Of a stretch of 64,000 nucleotides of DNA, positions 9,801 through 21,026 are shown piece after piece (positions within the stretch are counted from its first letter, which is position 1; every line of letters starts with the position of its first letter). The notes under the pieces are model-generated. The model did not search any database. It saw only the letters and a program-made list of their open reading frames with translations, and was not told the DNA's origin. Position numbers and translations under genes: made by a program. Source of the DNA: Leptodontidium sp. MPI-SDFR-AT-0119 (taxonomy: Eukaryota > Ascomycota > Leotiomycetes > Helotiales > Leptodontidiaceae); NCBI GenBank assembly GCA_020726505.1, contig JAHLEZ010000008.1, positions 2,480,001 to 2,544,000 on the forward strand, given 5' to 3'.

Positions 9801-12800
9801 TGCGGTGGGCACTGTTGCTGGAAGCAGACTTTACTTCCAAATCAATACTTTTTGCTGGCCCAAGAAGAGATAGCTTGTTACGACTTGAGACTTTTTGACG
9901 CCCATGGAATCTTGTATCGACACGACTTGTTCTTCTAGGGCAATCAGTTAGTTTCGGTGCCGATTGGGCAAGCGGGTACGGAGGTAGTGGTCTTCCTATT
10001 AGCACAGACCCGTTCGTCAACCCCCCTCAGATCCAGCACGCTGGTGATGTGTGTCAGGGTTGTTGAGATCTTGAGACTATCATTCGTCCCGGGACTTTCT
10101 GAAATTCCCAATGGATGCAGATGAAAGGAAAATTAAAGAAGTCAAATAATAATATCTTGTGCATTTTTCCGTGGCTGGGGATCGATCTTGCCTGGATGAG
10201 GAAAATACAAACAAGAATAGATCTGACTCCCAGGCCGGGAATCCTCCCATAGAAGCCGTTGAGCCTGTTGGGGAGGGAGTCTGGAGTCTGGAACTCGGCC
10301 AAAACAACATCTCTTTCTCAAGGGGGTCACAGTACCAAGGTACCATGTGCTTGCGTGCTTGCACTGCCAGAGGCGCACGAATTATGATTTCAACATTTTT
10401 TTTCTTCAGGGGTGCACCTTCAGCTGCTGGCGCGTTCAAGACCGAGAGCAGTACTCGTTCGTATCAAGTGAAGATTTGGTTCGAGGGATGATGGTTGTAC
10501 GGAGAACACGCGGGGATAGCTCCGCGATTCCAAGTCTACCTACTTTCCCTCCCCTACCCTAACCTATCCTCGGCACTGGGCTGCTTGTGCCTGGGCTAAG
10601 AGAGGAGCGAAAGAATGCGCGACATCGTTAGGTTAGAAGATATTTCCGTGGGCAGATAGATGGGCTGCTAGCTGTAGATCATTCGCTCTTACCTTAGTTG
10701 GGTAGGCTCTCACTCTCTACGGAGGTACCTTGGCTGCGACAGCCTACTGGACAGGACTGGACTGGATGGAGGTGCTGGCGGGGTTCAGGATATGGAAGCC
10801 GAAAGTGTGCAAGAAGGTTGGTCGGCGTCTTGAAGAGGGAGAACTTCTGTCATCCAAAGAGGCCGTATTGCCTTACAGTAGGGCAAGCAAGCAAGATGAC
10901 CACCAGGCTTGTTCATGCATGCCGATGCACATCTATGCATATCTGCGGTTTGTATGCAAGCAAGCCTCTCTCAACAGAGTAATTTCTGTACTGTATCTGA
11001 TGAGACTCATCACAAGAGGCCGAACTAACCGTGCCGTTGTCTGATATCGTCCTCCCCTCTCCTCGCTGCCGCCCTCGAAAGGATTGACAGTCCCTGCAGA
11101 CAGTCAGGCGGTTCAAAACCAAGGGCAGAACAGACAGAGCATCTCCTAGGACATCAGAAAAACCATGTTTTAAGGTTTAGTAGAAACAAGGGATCCCTGC
11201 TGCAGGGTGCGATTGCAAGTGGCAGCAGGCCTCGAGCTTGGCGATGACCTATGGGTTCCAGGTTGAGATGGGCCAGCCATGAGCCATGAGCCATGGGGAT
11301 GGATACTTAGAGGTGCTGGTGCTGGTGCTGGTGCGGGTGCGGGTGCTGATGGGTGGTGTTGATGCGCTGTTCATTTTAGCCAGGCGGTCTAGCACAGACA
11401 ATGGTCGCCGCTTTGCCCTAATAGAGTAGCTCTTTGCGGGGGGTGGCGTCCACTTGCAGGGGGTTTGACCTCAAAAACCTCCTTACTTCACAAGTAAATT
11501 AATTACCTTTTGTTTCTTTGTTTCTGGTAAACCGGGAACCTTCCCTCTTCACTTCCTCCCTTTCCTTCTCTTCTTCTCCTCTTTTGTTGCCCGCCTTCCC
11601 CCCCTTTTCCAATTCAACTCGCTTCTTCTTCTAGCTCGCCGAGGTTGACCTGAGCTCCACTGACTAAGTGATTCATTCGCTTGTGCCAGTCAGTCAATGA
11701 TTTGTAATTATCGATCCAAAGAGAGATTTCCTTGTTTAGAGATCGAGAAGTAATTGTTACCTCTTACCCTCCGCATAGTAATGCTTCCCCAAACATTTAT
11801 TACGTACAGCGCAGTCCCTACTGTAGGTACTTTTGTGCAGTTTCGATTCCTTGTGGGCGGTGGGCAGAAGTGGATAGTGGCGCTGTGGTCGTCGGCCCGT
11901 CTTTTTCCTTCCCCCTGTGAAGATCAAGAGGAGAGAGTTCGAAATTTCCGTCTCAGAAATCTGGGGCAATGCACAATTTGCACTTTTTGGGGGCCGTTGA
12001 TTGGCACCCTCGGTCATACTGCACATGAATCAAAATCAAGGATTATTGGGAGCGCAGGGGCCAGGGCTGCCTGCCGTTGCACTGGGCAGAGGTCTGTTGG
12101 GGTGAGGATACGAGAATGACAAGAGAACACCCGGAACCCCTCTGCGGTATCGGTGAGCGGCATTTGATTCCATTCGATTCGATCCGATCTGAATCGAGCG
12201 ATCATGACTTTTGTCGTGGTTGTGATGTGATGCCCTGATGCTGCCTCCGCCTGATATCAAACAAAACAGCTGCACCATCAGCTTGCCTCCTCGTGCGTGC
12301 TCGCTCGATCGTTGATCGCCCCTAAAAGCTGCCCTAAAATGATCCCCCCTGCCTTTCATCTCACGTCGCATGGCATTTCGATCAAATCTCAGATGGGATT
12401 GTTTTAGCAAAGTCTTGGCCCTCCGAAGGGAACCACTCAAACCGTTTGGAGTAAAGGCAGGTTACAACTTAGCAGGGCTCTGCTAACCTACTGAATCCCA
12501 TAACCGTTTCTGCGGGATGGCGGGTAGTCGATTTAGCTAAGGGAGCTGGCACGCACCCACGCACCCACGCTCAACTGCCACGACCGAGATCTGATCTTGA
12601 TCCGATCCGACGAGAAAGAAGACTACTGTAAGTAAGGCAACGAACTAGACTCGACACAGACTGGACTTGTACACTTGTACAAGTTTTGAGGAGATGTGCC
12701 GCTAGCAAGACATCAAAACTTTTTGATTCTCAAACTTCTTTTTATATCAATCGCACAACTTCCAATCCTTCGCAGAAAATCGCCCACTTTTGAACAGCGG

Positions 12801-15600
12801 AACTGTGCTGCCGCCGAGGAAGAGGAAAAAAGGACTCAACGCCCCCCCCGTCTCTTTCCCCTCTCATCCTTGCGCGCAATATCTCCCGCTCTCTCTCGTA
12901 ATTTTACGAAAGAAAAAAAAATCTGCCCGCCTTCCCGGTGCTGTATGCAGGAGGATATGCCGAGCGATGTGCGGTCAACGCTCCCAATCAAGTGAAAGAT
13001 GCGACAGGTTGATCAGCGCAAGAGGTTTGTGCTGACTGACTGACATGAACCCCTTCCTCCATCATCAACTGTCAGATGTGACTGGCTGGTCGGCTGTAGC
13101 GGATCTAGGACTTCAGGGACTGACTGGGACTCTCCCTTTTGCCGCCTGAACTTTGTGTTTCTTGCCCAGTCCAGTCAAGCAGACAGGCCTTGTGCGGTGG
13201 AGTTTGTGCAAGGATGTCTGGGCAATTGGACGATGAGCATCTTGTGGACACACACACCACCACCACCTTGTGAGTTGAGTTGACTCGGAAGGGAGGAAGA
13301 AAAGAAAAAAAAATAGAAACAGGATTTGGGGGCCGCGTATTTGCGTTGAGTTGAGTAATGTGATGAGTTCTGAGTCGTGGTGCATCGAATTTGCCTCCCT
13401 CAAAAACCTGCCAGCACCACAGACACCAGCCACAACAATTCGGGTCGCTAAACATGAACCCCTTCCAGCGTCTGTCACAAGCTCTTGGGTCTGCAAGAGG
13501 TAAAAATATCCACATGTGGCTTCCACTCAAGTTATTTCGCAGCTCGAAGGAGAAGGAAGCATATCCTTGAGTCTTGGATCTCCCCCTCTCCCCCTCCCTC
13601 CTCCACAGATATTCGATATCAACGAACAAGCAATGGCCGGCTCATTCATTTAGGCCCCTTGTGGTGTGGTGTGGTGTCGGTACTCGTACGAGCGAGCCCC
13701 GTATAAGCTAGACGAAAAAAACAGTTCACCAAACACACCTCACTTTCCCATCACAACCAACCTCCATGAGGCCCCCTCCTCCAAGTATTGATTCGAGATG
13801 TTACCGCAACATCGAGAGAGCGGTCTGCAGACTGCATTGCAGCACTGTGCAGCACAGCACAGTCTCGGAGACTCGGAAGCACGGTTCAGAACATTTTCTC
13901 TCCGTGCATATTCAATGAGTGCCTGCCTCTCTGTCACCGCTCTAAAATTGGCTGAGATCTTCATATACCATGCATCCATCTCTTTCATCGCTGCTTTCTC
14001 CCTCTTTGATTCTCTCTCCCCTTCCCCTTCCCCTCCCCTCCTCTCGGCTGACAGACAACCCCCAACCCCTCATTCTCATGCAGCAGAAGCCTCGAAGAGC
14101 GTTCCCTCCCCTCCTCCATCTTTGAGGTTCTCGACCTGGCCAAAATAATAATATCTGGCGAAGCGAAGCGAAGTGGACATCCCTCCCTTCCCTCCTCAGG
14201 GCAGGACAGGGTAGGCCACAATTGTGGGCTTGCAGGATGCAAAATGGAACATGAAGCATCTCTTCATTGCATCTGATAGGACGACAGACATATTTTGTTG
14301 GGGTTGAAAGGAAGCGGATGGATGAAATCGGAACCCGAGAATGATTCATCGCTCATTTCTATTACTACAACTCTGCGACTTTTCTCTCCCCCTGGCCTAT
14401 AAGTGATAGCAGTGACTCGTGACAGTAACTGTGCAGTGCAGGCAAGTCAGATTTGACTGGGGACGGGATTCATGGTTCGGGGAGATAATCCGATGAGGCA
14501 GGACCTTGAAGAGGAGAAATGACCTTCCATCACTTCACGCAACTCGGTGCGTGCATTTAATATTCCCTGTTTGCAAGATGCACAGTACTGTACTGCAACA
14601 GTAGCAGCAATGGAACCCCCCCCCCCCCTCCTCAACGTGGCCCCCCTGATCGACTGATTCCGATGAGGGGTGCAGCTTGTCTGTTTCGAGGGATCAAGCC
14701 ACGCCCTGCCATGGATCGGCTGTCACCGTGACTGTCGCTGCCTACGTGTGCATTTTCAGGGTATCAAGGCATTCCCATGGTGATTTGATTTCTTGGGCTT
14801 CTCGCTGGCTGTACTTCGTACAAGAAATATAATCGTGGTTCAAACTTCAAAGGGGATTGCCGTCCAAATAAACTCATCTCATGCCCCTCCATTAGCTTCT
14901 TCAGTAGTCGCCGCCGCCTACCTCACGCCTTGTCACTAACCCACCATCTACCCCACGGTATTGACTTGTAACGAGGTTTTCCCGTACACTTTTGGGCTGC
15001 TGTCAAGAAGAAGAGTAGACGGAATAGGACGGAATAGGATCATGAAATTTTCAGTTGAAAAAATCATGCCTGATTGTACTTGGTAACGGATTTCTCCGTT
15101 CAATATTAATGAATTGCAAGCCAATTTTCATTCAATTCTCCAATCATTTGTCCATGTCGTCTTCCACACCCACCTCCCAAAGAGGCGATAGTCTCTCCCG
15201 TGCAGCTGGGTCGGCTAGGCAAGCGTCTCCCCAAGTCCAACACCGATCGCATCGCATCCACTCCACCTCCATCACCAGCATCACTAGCTACTGTTGCTAG
15301 CCGGCATCTGAATCTCATAATTGCTTTGTTCGGGGATATAAGCTCCCGGGCTGCTTGCTGCTTGCTGGCTTGCCAATAATACACTCACATCTGTCCCAGC
15401 AATGGTGGTAGTGCTCTGCTAGTCGGCCATCCAGACGTCAGATTCGCAGATCCAGGAATCCCAGAAGAGTACAGTGTGCGGACAAGCACGCACAGTAGTG
15501 GCCGGCATCGACAACACTGGTCATCGGCAGTGAGGCCTGGTCTGGTCTGATCTGGTCTTTGGTCCTTTTGAGGCTTGCCAAGCAAATTTCCCGTAGTCCC
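6805..15600. other. Gene desert upstream of CON7, distal part
   Basis: About 8.8 kb in which none of the ORFs (up to 174 codons) shows a recognisable motif, a credible start context or intron-linked continuation. It contains scattered simple repeats: CAT/ATC triplets at 8930-8950, ATTTAG units at 9478-9500, CCATGAG and GGTGCT units at 11277-11350, and poly-C runs near 9565 and 14617. Some of it may be far-upstream regulatory DNA or noncoding transcripts of CON7 or of the 105-aa gene. No transposon ORF or terminal repeat was recognised. Confidence 0.5.
11277..11350. repeat. Tandem CCATGAG and GGTGCT/GGTGCG repeats
   Basis: Three copies of a GCCATGA unit (11277-11297) followed shortly by six to seven GGTGCT/GGGTGC hexamers (11311-11350). 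Simple repeat, noncoding. Confidence 0.7.
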
Positions 15601-18600
15601 AGTCATTTCACACTGCTGCACTCACAACTCCACTGAGCCCTGCCATGCCCTGTCTGTCTGTCCTCTGAGCGCTAGTCTTTAAGCAAGCTAGCCCGCCCAG
15701 CCGCTCAATAATTGTTCCCTCCTTCATATCAAAATCTGGAGCGTCACGTCGAAGTCAACTAAACAAGCAAGTCACGTCGAGTTGAGTCGAGTCAAGCCAA
15801 CTTCGACCAGACCAGCCCAGCCCAGCCCAGCGCTGCTCTGCTCTGCGTCGACGACCTTTCATCCGGCTTGTCTCCCTCCACCCGCGCACATCTCACTTGC
15901 AGACTCCTCTCTTCCTTCTCATCCCATCCCCCATCCCAAACGATACTGCTGCCTGAAGTCCTATCCCACCCCATCACGTCAAGCCTCTCACTCACTCACC
16001 CAGCCACATCATTGCGCACAATTGGGCGTCGGCCGAAAAGAGAAACCTTCTCTGCAGCAGAAAAAAAACCTCACAACCATCCGCCCGCCCGCCCCTTCAC
16101 ACTTCCCTGCCAACAGCGACAACAACAGCATCAGGAATCAAATTCGGATTCAAGATACAGGACGAGCCAGCTCGAATAGTCCGCACTTGCATCGCGTCGC
16201 ATAATCATCCATCCATCGTGCCGTCAGCGCCAACACCAGCGCCTGGGCCTGGTTGACAGATTTTGTCCTAGTCTTTCCGTCGTCCCCTCCCTCCCTCGGC
16301 TCGACACCAGGGCTCACTATCGTCAAACATCACGCTAGACCTCGACACGAACAACTCACTTACCACCGTACAGTAGAGGACGAGACCGACCCTCAACCCA
16401 CCCTGCCCTCCCTTCCCGCCTATCGCACTGCACCAGCGCGAACTCTCCCTCCCCACAACACTACTACACAGTCGACACCGGCGACCAAGTCCTCGACCGT
16501 GCAGCCGCTGGAGGAGTCTCTAAGATAAACATTGGACGGACAGAGAATAAAGTAGAGAGCCGCACGCACGCTTGCGCAGGACCAGAGGGAAACATCAGAC
16601 GGGTAGTCTCGAGACCATCAGCGGCCTCCAACTGTCGCGACGAGAGCCGCTATCGGCGTCTCCACAACATCCCCCATACGTAAATTCAACGCATTTCTTC
16701 CTAGAAACAGAGGAGAGATCTGCGAGAGAGCAATTGCACCTCGAACCTGCGGAATTCGTTCCTCTCTTCCCTCGCCACAGCTCAACAAGGATTTGAAATT
16801 GCGAATGTTTTGAGTTTGGAACTATCCGCATCTTCCTGTTCTCGACCATCTGTTACCTCATCATCGAATTCTCGAGCTGAAGGAAATCTCCCTTCCGGAT
16901 TGGCATCTTCCACGTCGAAGCAGCCTAAATTTAATTCTCCGGCCATCTTCATCAGGTAAAGACTTGAACAAGCCACTAGCTCTGGCCGGGATCTTCTGAA
17001 GCTAAAGTCAAGCTCGAGATCTTAGTGGCCATCCTGCTCGGCCCAAAAGACTCCAGATCGAAAGAGGTTACGCAGCTGGCTGGCTGGCTGGTGCTCGCGG
17101 TACTTGTGCTAGTACTGGGACTTGCAGACTAGCTCCTCTATCTCCTGCACTGCACTGCACTGCAGTCTACTGCAGTCTACTGCGCCTGGGCCCCATCTGG
17201 ATTGGCAAAGCATCTTGACGTAGGTAGATCTACACCTCGACTGTGAGTGCTCCCTGTTAGAGTTTCGTTGGCCTCACACTACTGGGAGATCCAAAGCATC
17301 ACTGGATCGGCGGTCCAGCAGAGTGTCGGGCAAGCAAAAGTGCACACTTCTGGTGCTGGGACATCCATCCCTGAGAGAACAGCAGTTGGTGATTGAGAAA
17401 GAGAGCGCTGGCTGACAGTTCAAGTGGAAATCCACAGCGGTAGCTATTCTCCTTGCTCTCTGGACTCAGAGCCGTCACAGCGCTGAGCTCGCTCGCACGC
17501 ACGCATCCAAGAAAGAGTCCGGCAGAACCCTGAATATTGAACAGCTGGGAGAAGAAGGGCCGTCCACCTGGTGCCTGCGTTTGTTCGTTCGTTCGTTCGT
17601 TCTGCTGCATCGAGTATCGTTTGTCTGGTCTGGCCTGCCTTGCCTTGCCTTGTCTCCACCGGGCATCCTCCACCTCCCTCCCTCCTCATCATCTCTACCA
17701 GAGCCAACCAAACCCGCTCGCCCTCCCACTTCCTCACCCCAGGCCCACCAAGCACATCCATCCTCCAACCCTGGAGAGAAACTATCCTCCTACCCTACCC
17801 TGCCCTGCCCTGCCATACCCTACCCTGCCCTACAACAATCCCTGTGGATAGCGCCCCTGCACCACTTACTTCCCTGCACCTCTTTCATCGCCCACCTGCA
17901 CCTGCACCCTGTCCACCCACCTCTCGCACCCTCAAGCACCACCACCCTTGACTTGCCCTCCTCGCCCTCACCTCCTCCCACGCTCAAGTCCAACCCTCCT
18001 CAGTTTGCCGCTATCCGCTTACGGACGGCCTTCTAGCTCCTCTGCAGTGGAGACCCATTACGCTGTTCTTGCATCAGCCATACGCCATACGCCACCCTAA
18101 AACTCCTTCGGGATAAGCGCAGCAGAAAGTCCGACCTAAAATTTCACACGGCCCCTCGAGTTAATCCTCTCTCGGCTTCAATCTCTCGCCTCTCGTCCAA
18201 CACTTTTGACTTTGGTGGATCGTGAACCGACTGTGACTTCACGAGAGAGGAGAGAGAGAGAGTATTGTGCGGTCCTGCGCTGTCCAGTCCAGTCCAATCA
18301 ATCCAGTTGCTACTGTTGCGTTGCGTTGCGTTGTGTTTCGCCTGTGCTGGTTGTGTTTTCTCATAAACCGCACAATTGCATCTCTGGTTGGGTTCAGCAG
18401 CAAAAAAACGATTGTGTCACCGTTCAATTCACAACCACCACCACCATCTTCTCCAGCCGACCTAACCTGACCTCACCTCTTGACGAAGGGCTTTCCGGCA
18501 GTGACGACGAACTTTGCCCTAGTCCGACTCGCCTCCTACTTTACCTATTCTACTCGTCTTGCCCTCTTTCTCTCGCTCTTTCTTCCCTCCAACCTTTCAA

Positions 18601-19073
18601 ACCAACGCCGCGCATCTTCGATCTTCACCTGCCGCAAACTAAGACATAACATCCTTGCGAATTGTACAAGCCCATCTCCACCGGTGGCTGTTGCATCCCG
18701 TTTGGACTCGCTCGTCTTTAAGAAGTCGACTATCATCTGCAAGCTTCAAGCTACGATCGCCTCGCAGCACGAGTGTCCAGCACCCGCTCTCGAAGCTGAT
18801 CTCCAGCACAACGCCGCGGCACGAATTGAATCGAATCCACTCCACCGCCAGTGAATATCTTAAGCGCATCGGTACCTGTCGCCGAAAACATCCTTTTCCC
18901 GCATCTACGTTGCCTTGTTACTTTGTTTGCACTACTCCTCTTCGTTCGTCGTGTCCGCTCGCTCCTGCTCTCTGGCGCAAGCAAGAACTGCTCCCCCCCA
19001 CCGCCAACGAAAACGAACAAGTGATCGTCAGCCGAACTAGCGACGACCCCCTCCAGAACCCCGGAGCCGTAGT
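15601..19073 (+). promoter_or_regulatory. Long CT-rich upstream region / probable 5' leader of CON7
   Basis: The plus strand is persistently pyrimidine-rich with CTCC, CCCTC and CAAC strings and short repeats such as (GTTC)5 at 17582-17602 and CCCTG/CCCTA at 17790-17835. This is the composition of transcribed 5' leaders in filamentous ascomycetes. Many short ATG-initiated ORFs lie ahead of the CON7 ATG at 19074; none looks like a real protein. Together they could form an extended, uORF-laden leader, perhaps with a 5' UTR intron. Transcript start cannot be located from sequence. Confidence 0.5.
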
Positions 19074-21026
19074 ATGTCCTTGGTCTCCCAGCATCTTTCA
19101 GACAACAACACCAACTCATCATTACTCTCCAGCACAGAAGTCGAAATTCAAATTCGCGACGACAGCAACTCTCCCAGAGAAGACGACGAGTCCACCACCA
19201 ATCTCTTCACAGAAGCAGCATTGAGCAAGCTTCTCGGGGTTTCCGCCAATTCGTCCCGCCCTTCTATGGACAGAGGTCCTACACAGTACTTGCAGTCAGG
19301 TTTGCACTCACCATTCCAACACGCGTTCAACGACGCTCAGTCTGAAGAAGCATCCGCAGATCACGCGTCTGCTGCACATTACACTCCCGAAGTGCGATCC
19401 AACAACTTCTCGACCTCCGCGACCCCGACTTCCGAGTACGGTGTCTACCCTGCTTCGGCGCGCTCAGGTTCTTTTCCAGAACACATACAACGCCAGTATC
19501 ATCCATCCAGCAACCACAGCGGTAGCAACGGAGGAGGTATGGCTCAACCAACAAGTCCGTCACTGCCTTTGCAAGATGGTCGCACAAACCATCACAACAC
19601 TCAAATCAAGTCTGACCAGGATGTTCCTATAGATCCATCCATTGCTGCGTCCAGCCCAACCTACCCACCGCACAACGGCCAGTACTCTCCCTACCCTCAA
19701 GGAGGTGATATGCAACACGGCTATCCTCAACACCCCGCCGGCGGCGCCATGTACACACAACCTCGACCTGACTGGGCTGGCTATGCTGGAGGACAACACC
19801 CCATGCACGGCGGATACCCGGTCAGTGGAGCCCAGACACCCACCTCTGCAGCCCCAGCTGGAGCCCGTCCTGGTCAAGTAAGCCTTTCTGTCTGATTCGT
19901 CTCAACCTCAACTGCAAGGCCATTAGGAGTGAGCGGGTGTTCGCTGTCGCGCTGCGGTGCGCGCCAGAGTCCACACGAGCGATTGCCAGCAAGTGTTGAC
20001 GCGCCCGACCCCGCGCTGAGAAGTCTCAACGCGTCGATCCCAGGACGAGATGTTCCTTGACCCTTTTTCGAACGGCTAATTGTTAACAGCATCCTCTCGC
20101 GCAGGTCTACTCCTTTGTCCCCATCCCCGGTGCCCAGCAACACAAGCGTCCCCGTAGACGATATGAAGAGATCGAGCGCATGTACAAGTGCGGCTGGAAC
20201 GGTTGCGAGAAGGCCTATGGCACATTGAACCACCTGAATGCCCACGTAACCATGCAATCGCACGGCCAAAAGCGCACTCCCGAAGGTACGTTCAGTCTAC
20301 TCTTTGAAACCCTTTTGCTTGTTTCGTTGCGAGAACTTTTTTGTTGCATGCGCATGCGCGTCGTGCTGCGATGCGGCTCTTTGAGGTGCAGTTGCGCCAC
20401 GGTGCATATGTTGGTTTTTAATTGCGCTTGTAAATAGCCCGATATCCTAGTCAATTCTACATGATACGCGGGATGATATTCGTTGGCGTTGGAGCTAGGT
20501 CAGACTGGGACTGGGGATAGCCTCACTCAATCGGAAGCTAGCATGGGTCAACCAAAGCTTCGGGACCCTTTGTGTAACATGAACACGCTAACACACTACC
20601 CTCAACAGAGTTCAAGGAAATCCGCAAAGAATGGAAGGCCCGCAAGAAGGAGGAGGAGAACCAACGCAAGGCCGATGACGAGCGTGCAAGAGCCACCGTC
20701 GTCCCAGCTGATGGTCAAAACTCGTCCGACAATCCTCCTGCTGGGTACCAACAACCAGGTCGATCTGTCCAGCTCCCACCCATTGGTTACCAACCCGGTG
20801 CTCAGGTCCCAGGCCAGTACCAAGCTCCATCTGGCAACGTTCAGCAACTCCAAGGATATGGCGGCGACAATCATCTTCAGTACTCTGGCTACCCAGCATC
20901 GCCATATGGTGCCCCAAACCAGATGTATAACCAACGTCATTACACCCTCGTTTCTATTCCTCTTGGAGAGTGATGCTAACATGTCTTGTAGATAACGGTG
21001 GCCCGGCTCCCAAGTATGAACACTAA
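19074..21026 (+). CDS. con7: C2H2 zinc-finger transcription factor CON7
   Basis: Exons 19074-19877, 20105-20285, 20609-20935 and 20992-21026; 448 codons plus stop, all junctions in phase (GTAAGC, GTACGT, GTCATT donors; the last intron has TGCTAAC before TTGTAG). The N-terminal 268 residues are disordered, rich in Ser, Pro, Gln, Gly and Tyr. Exon 2 encodes the family hallmark YSFVPIPGAQQHKRPRRRY, then one zinc finger of C-x4-C-x12-H-x5-H spacing (CGWNGC ... HLNAH ... H). Exon 3 follows with a basic helix (FKEIRKEWKARKKEEE) and a Gln/Pro/Gly-rich tail ending KYEH. In Magnaporthe and Fusarium, CON7-type proteins are nuclear regulators needed for conidiation, appressoria and virulence. Here it stands alone behind a 12-kb gene-free region. 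Introns 1 (227 nt) and 2 (323 nt) are long for this genome; retention of intron 1 would stop at 19895, before the finger. Confidence 0.9.

Noticed and set aside
13105..13629. 174-codon minus-strand ORF in the gene desert
   Set aside because: Second frame open over the same bases, low-complexity sequence, no intron-linked continuation or motif.
17571..18036. ORFs of 104-151 codons, Pro/Ser/Leu-rich, in three overlapping frames
   Set aside because: Low-complexity CT-rich leader upstream of CON7; all three frames are open because of composition.
18655..19224. 189-codon ORF overlapping the CON7 start
   Set aside because: Overlaps CON7 exon 1 in another frame, no motif; at most an upstream ORF.
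20483..20995. 170-codon ORF and a 169-codon antisense ORF
   Set aside because: Alternate frame of, and antisense to, CON7 exon 3; the spliced frame gives the family's basic helix.
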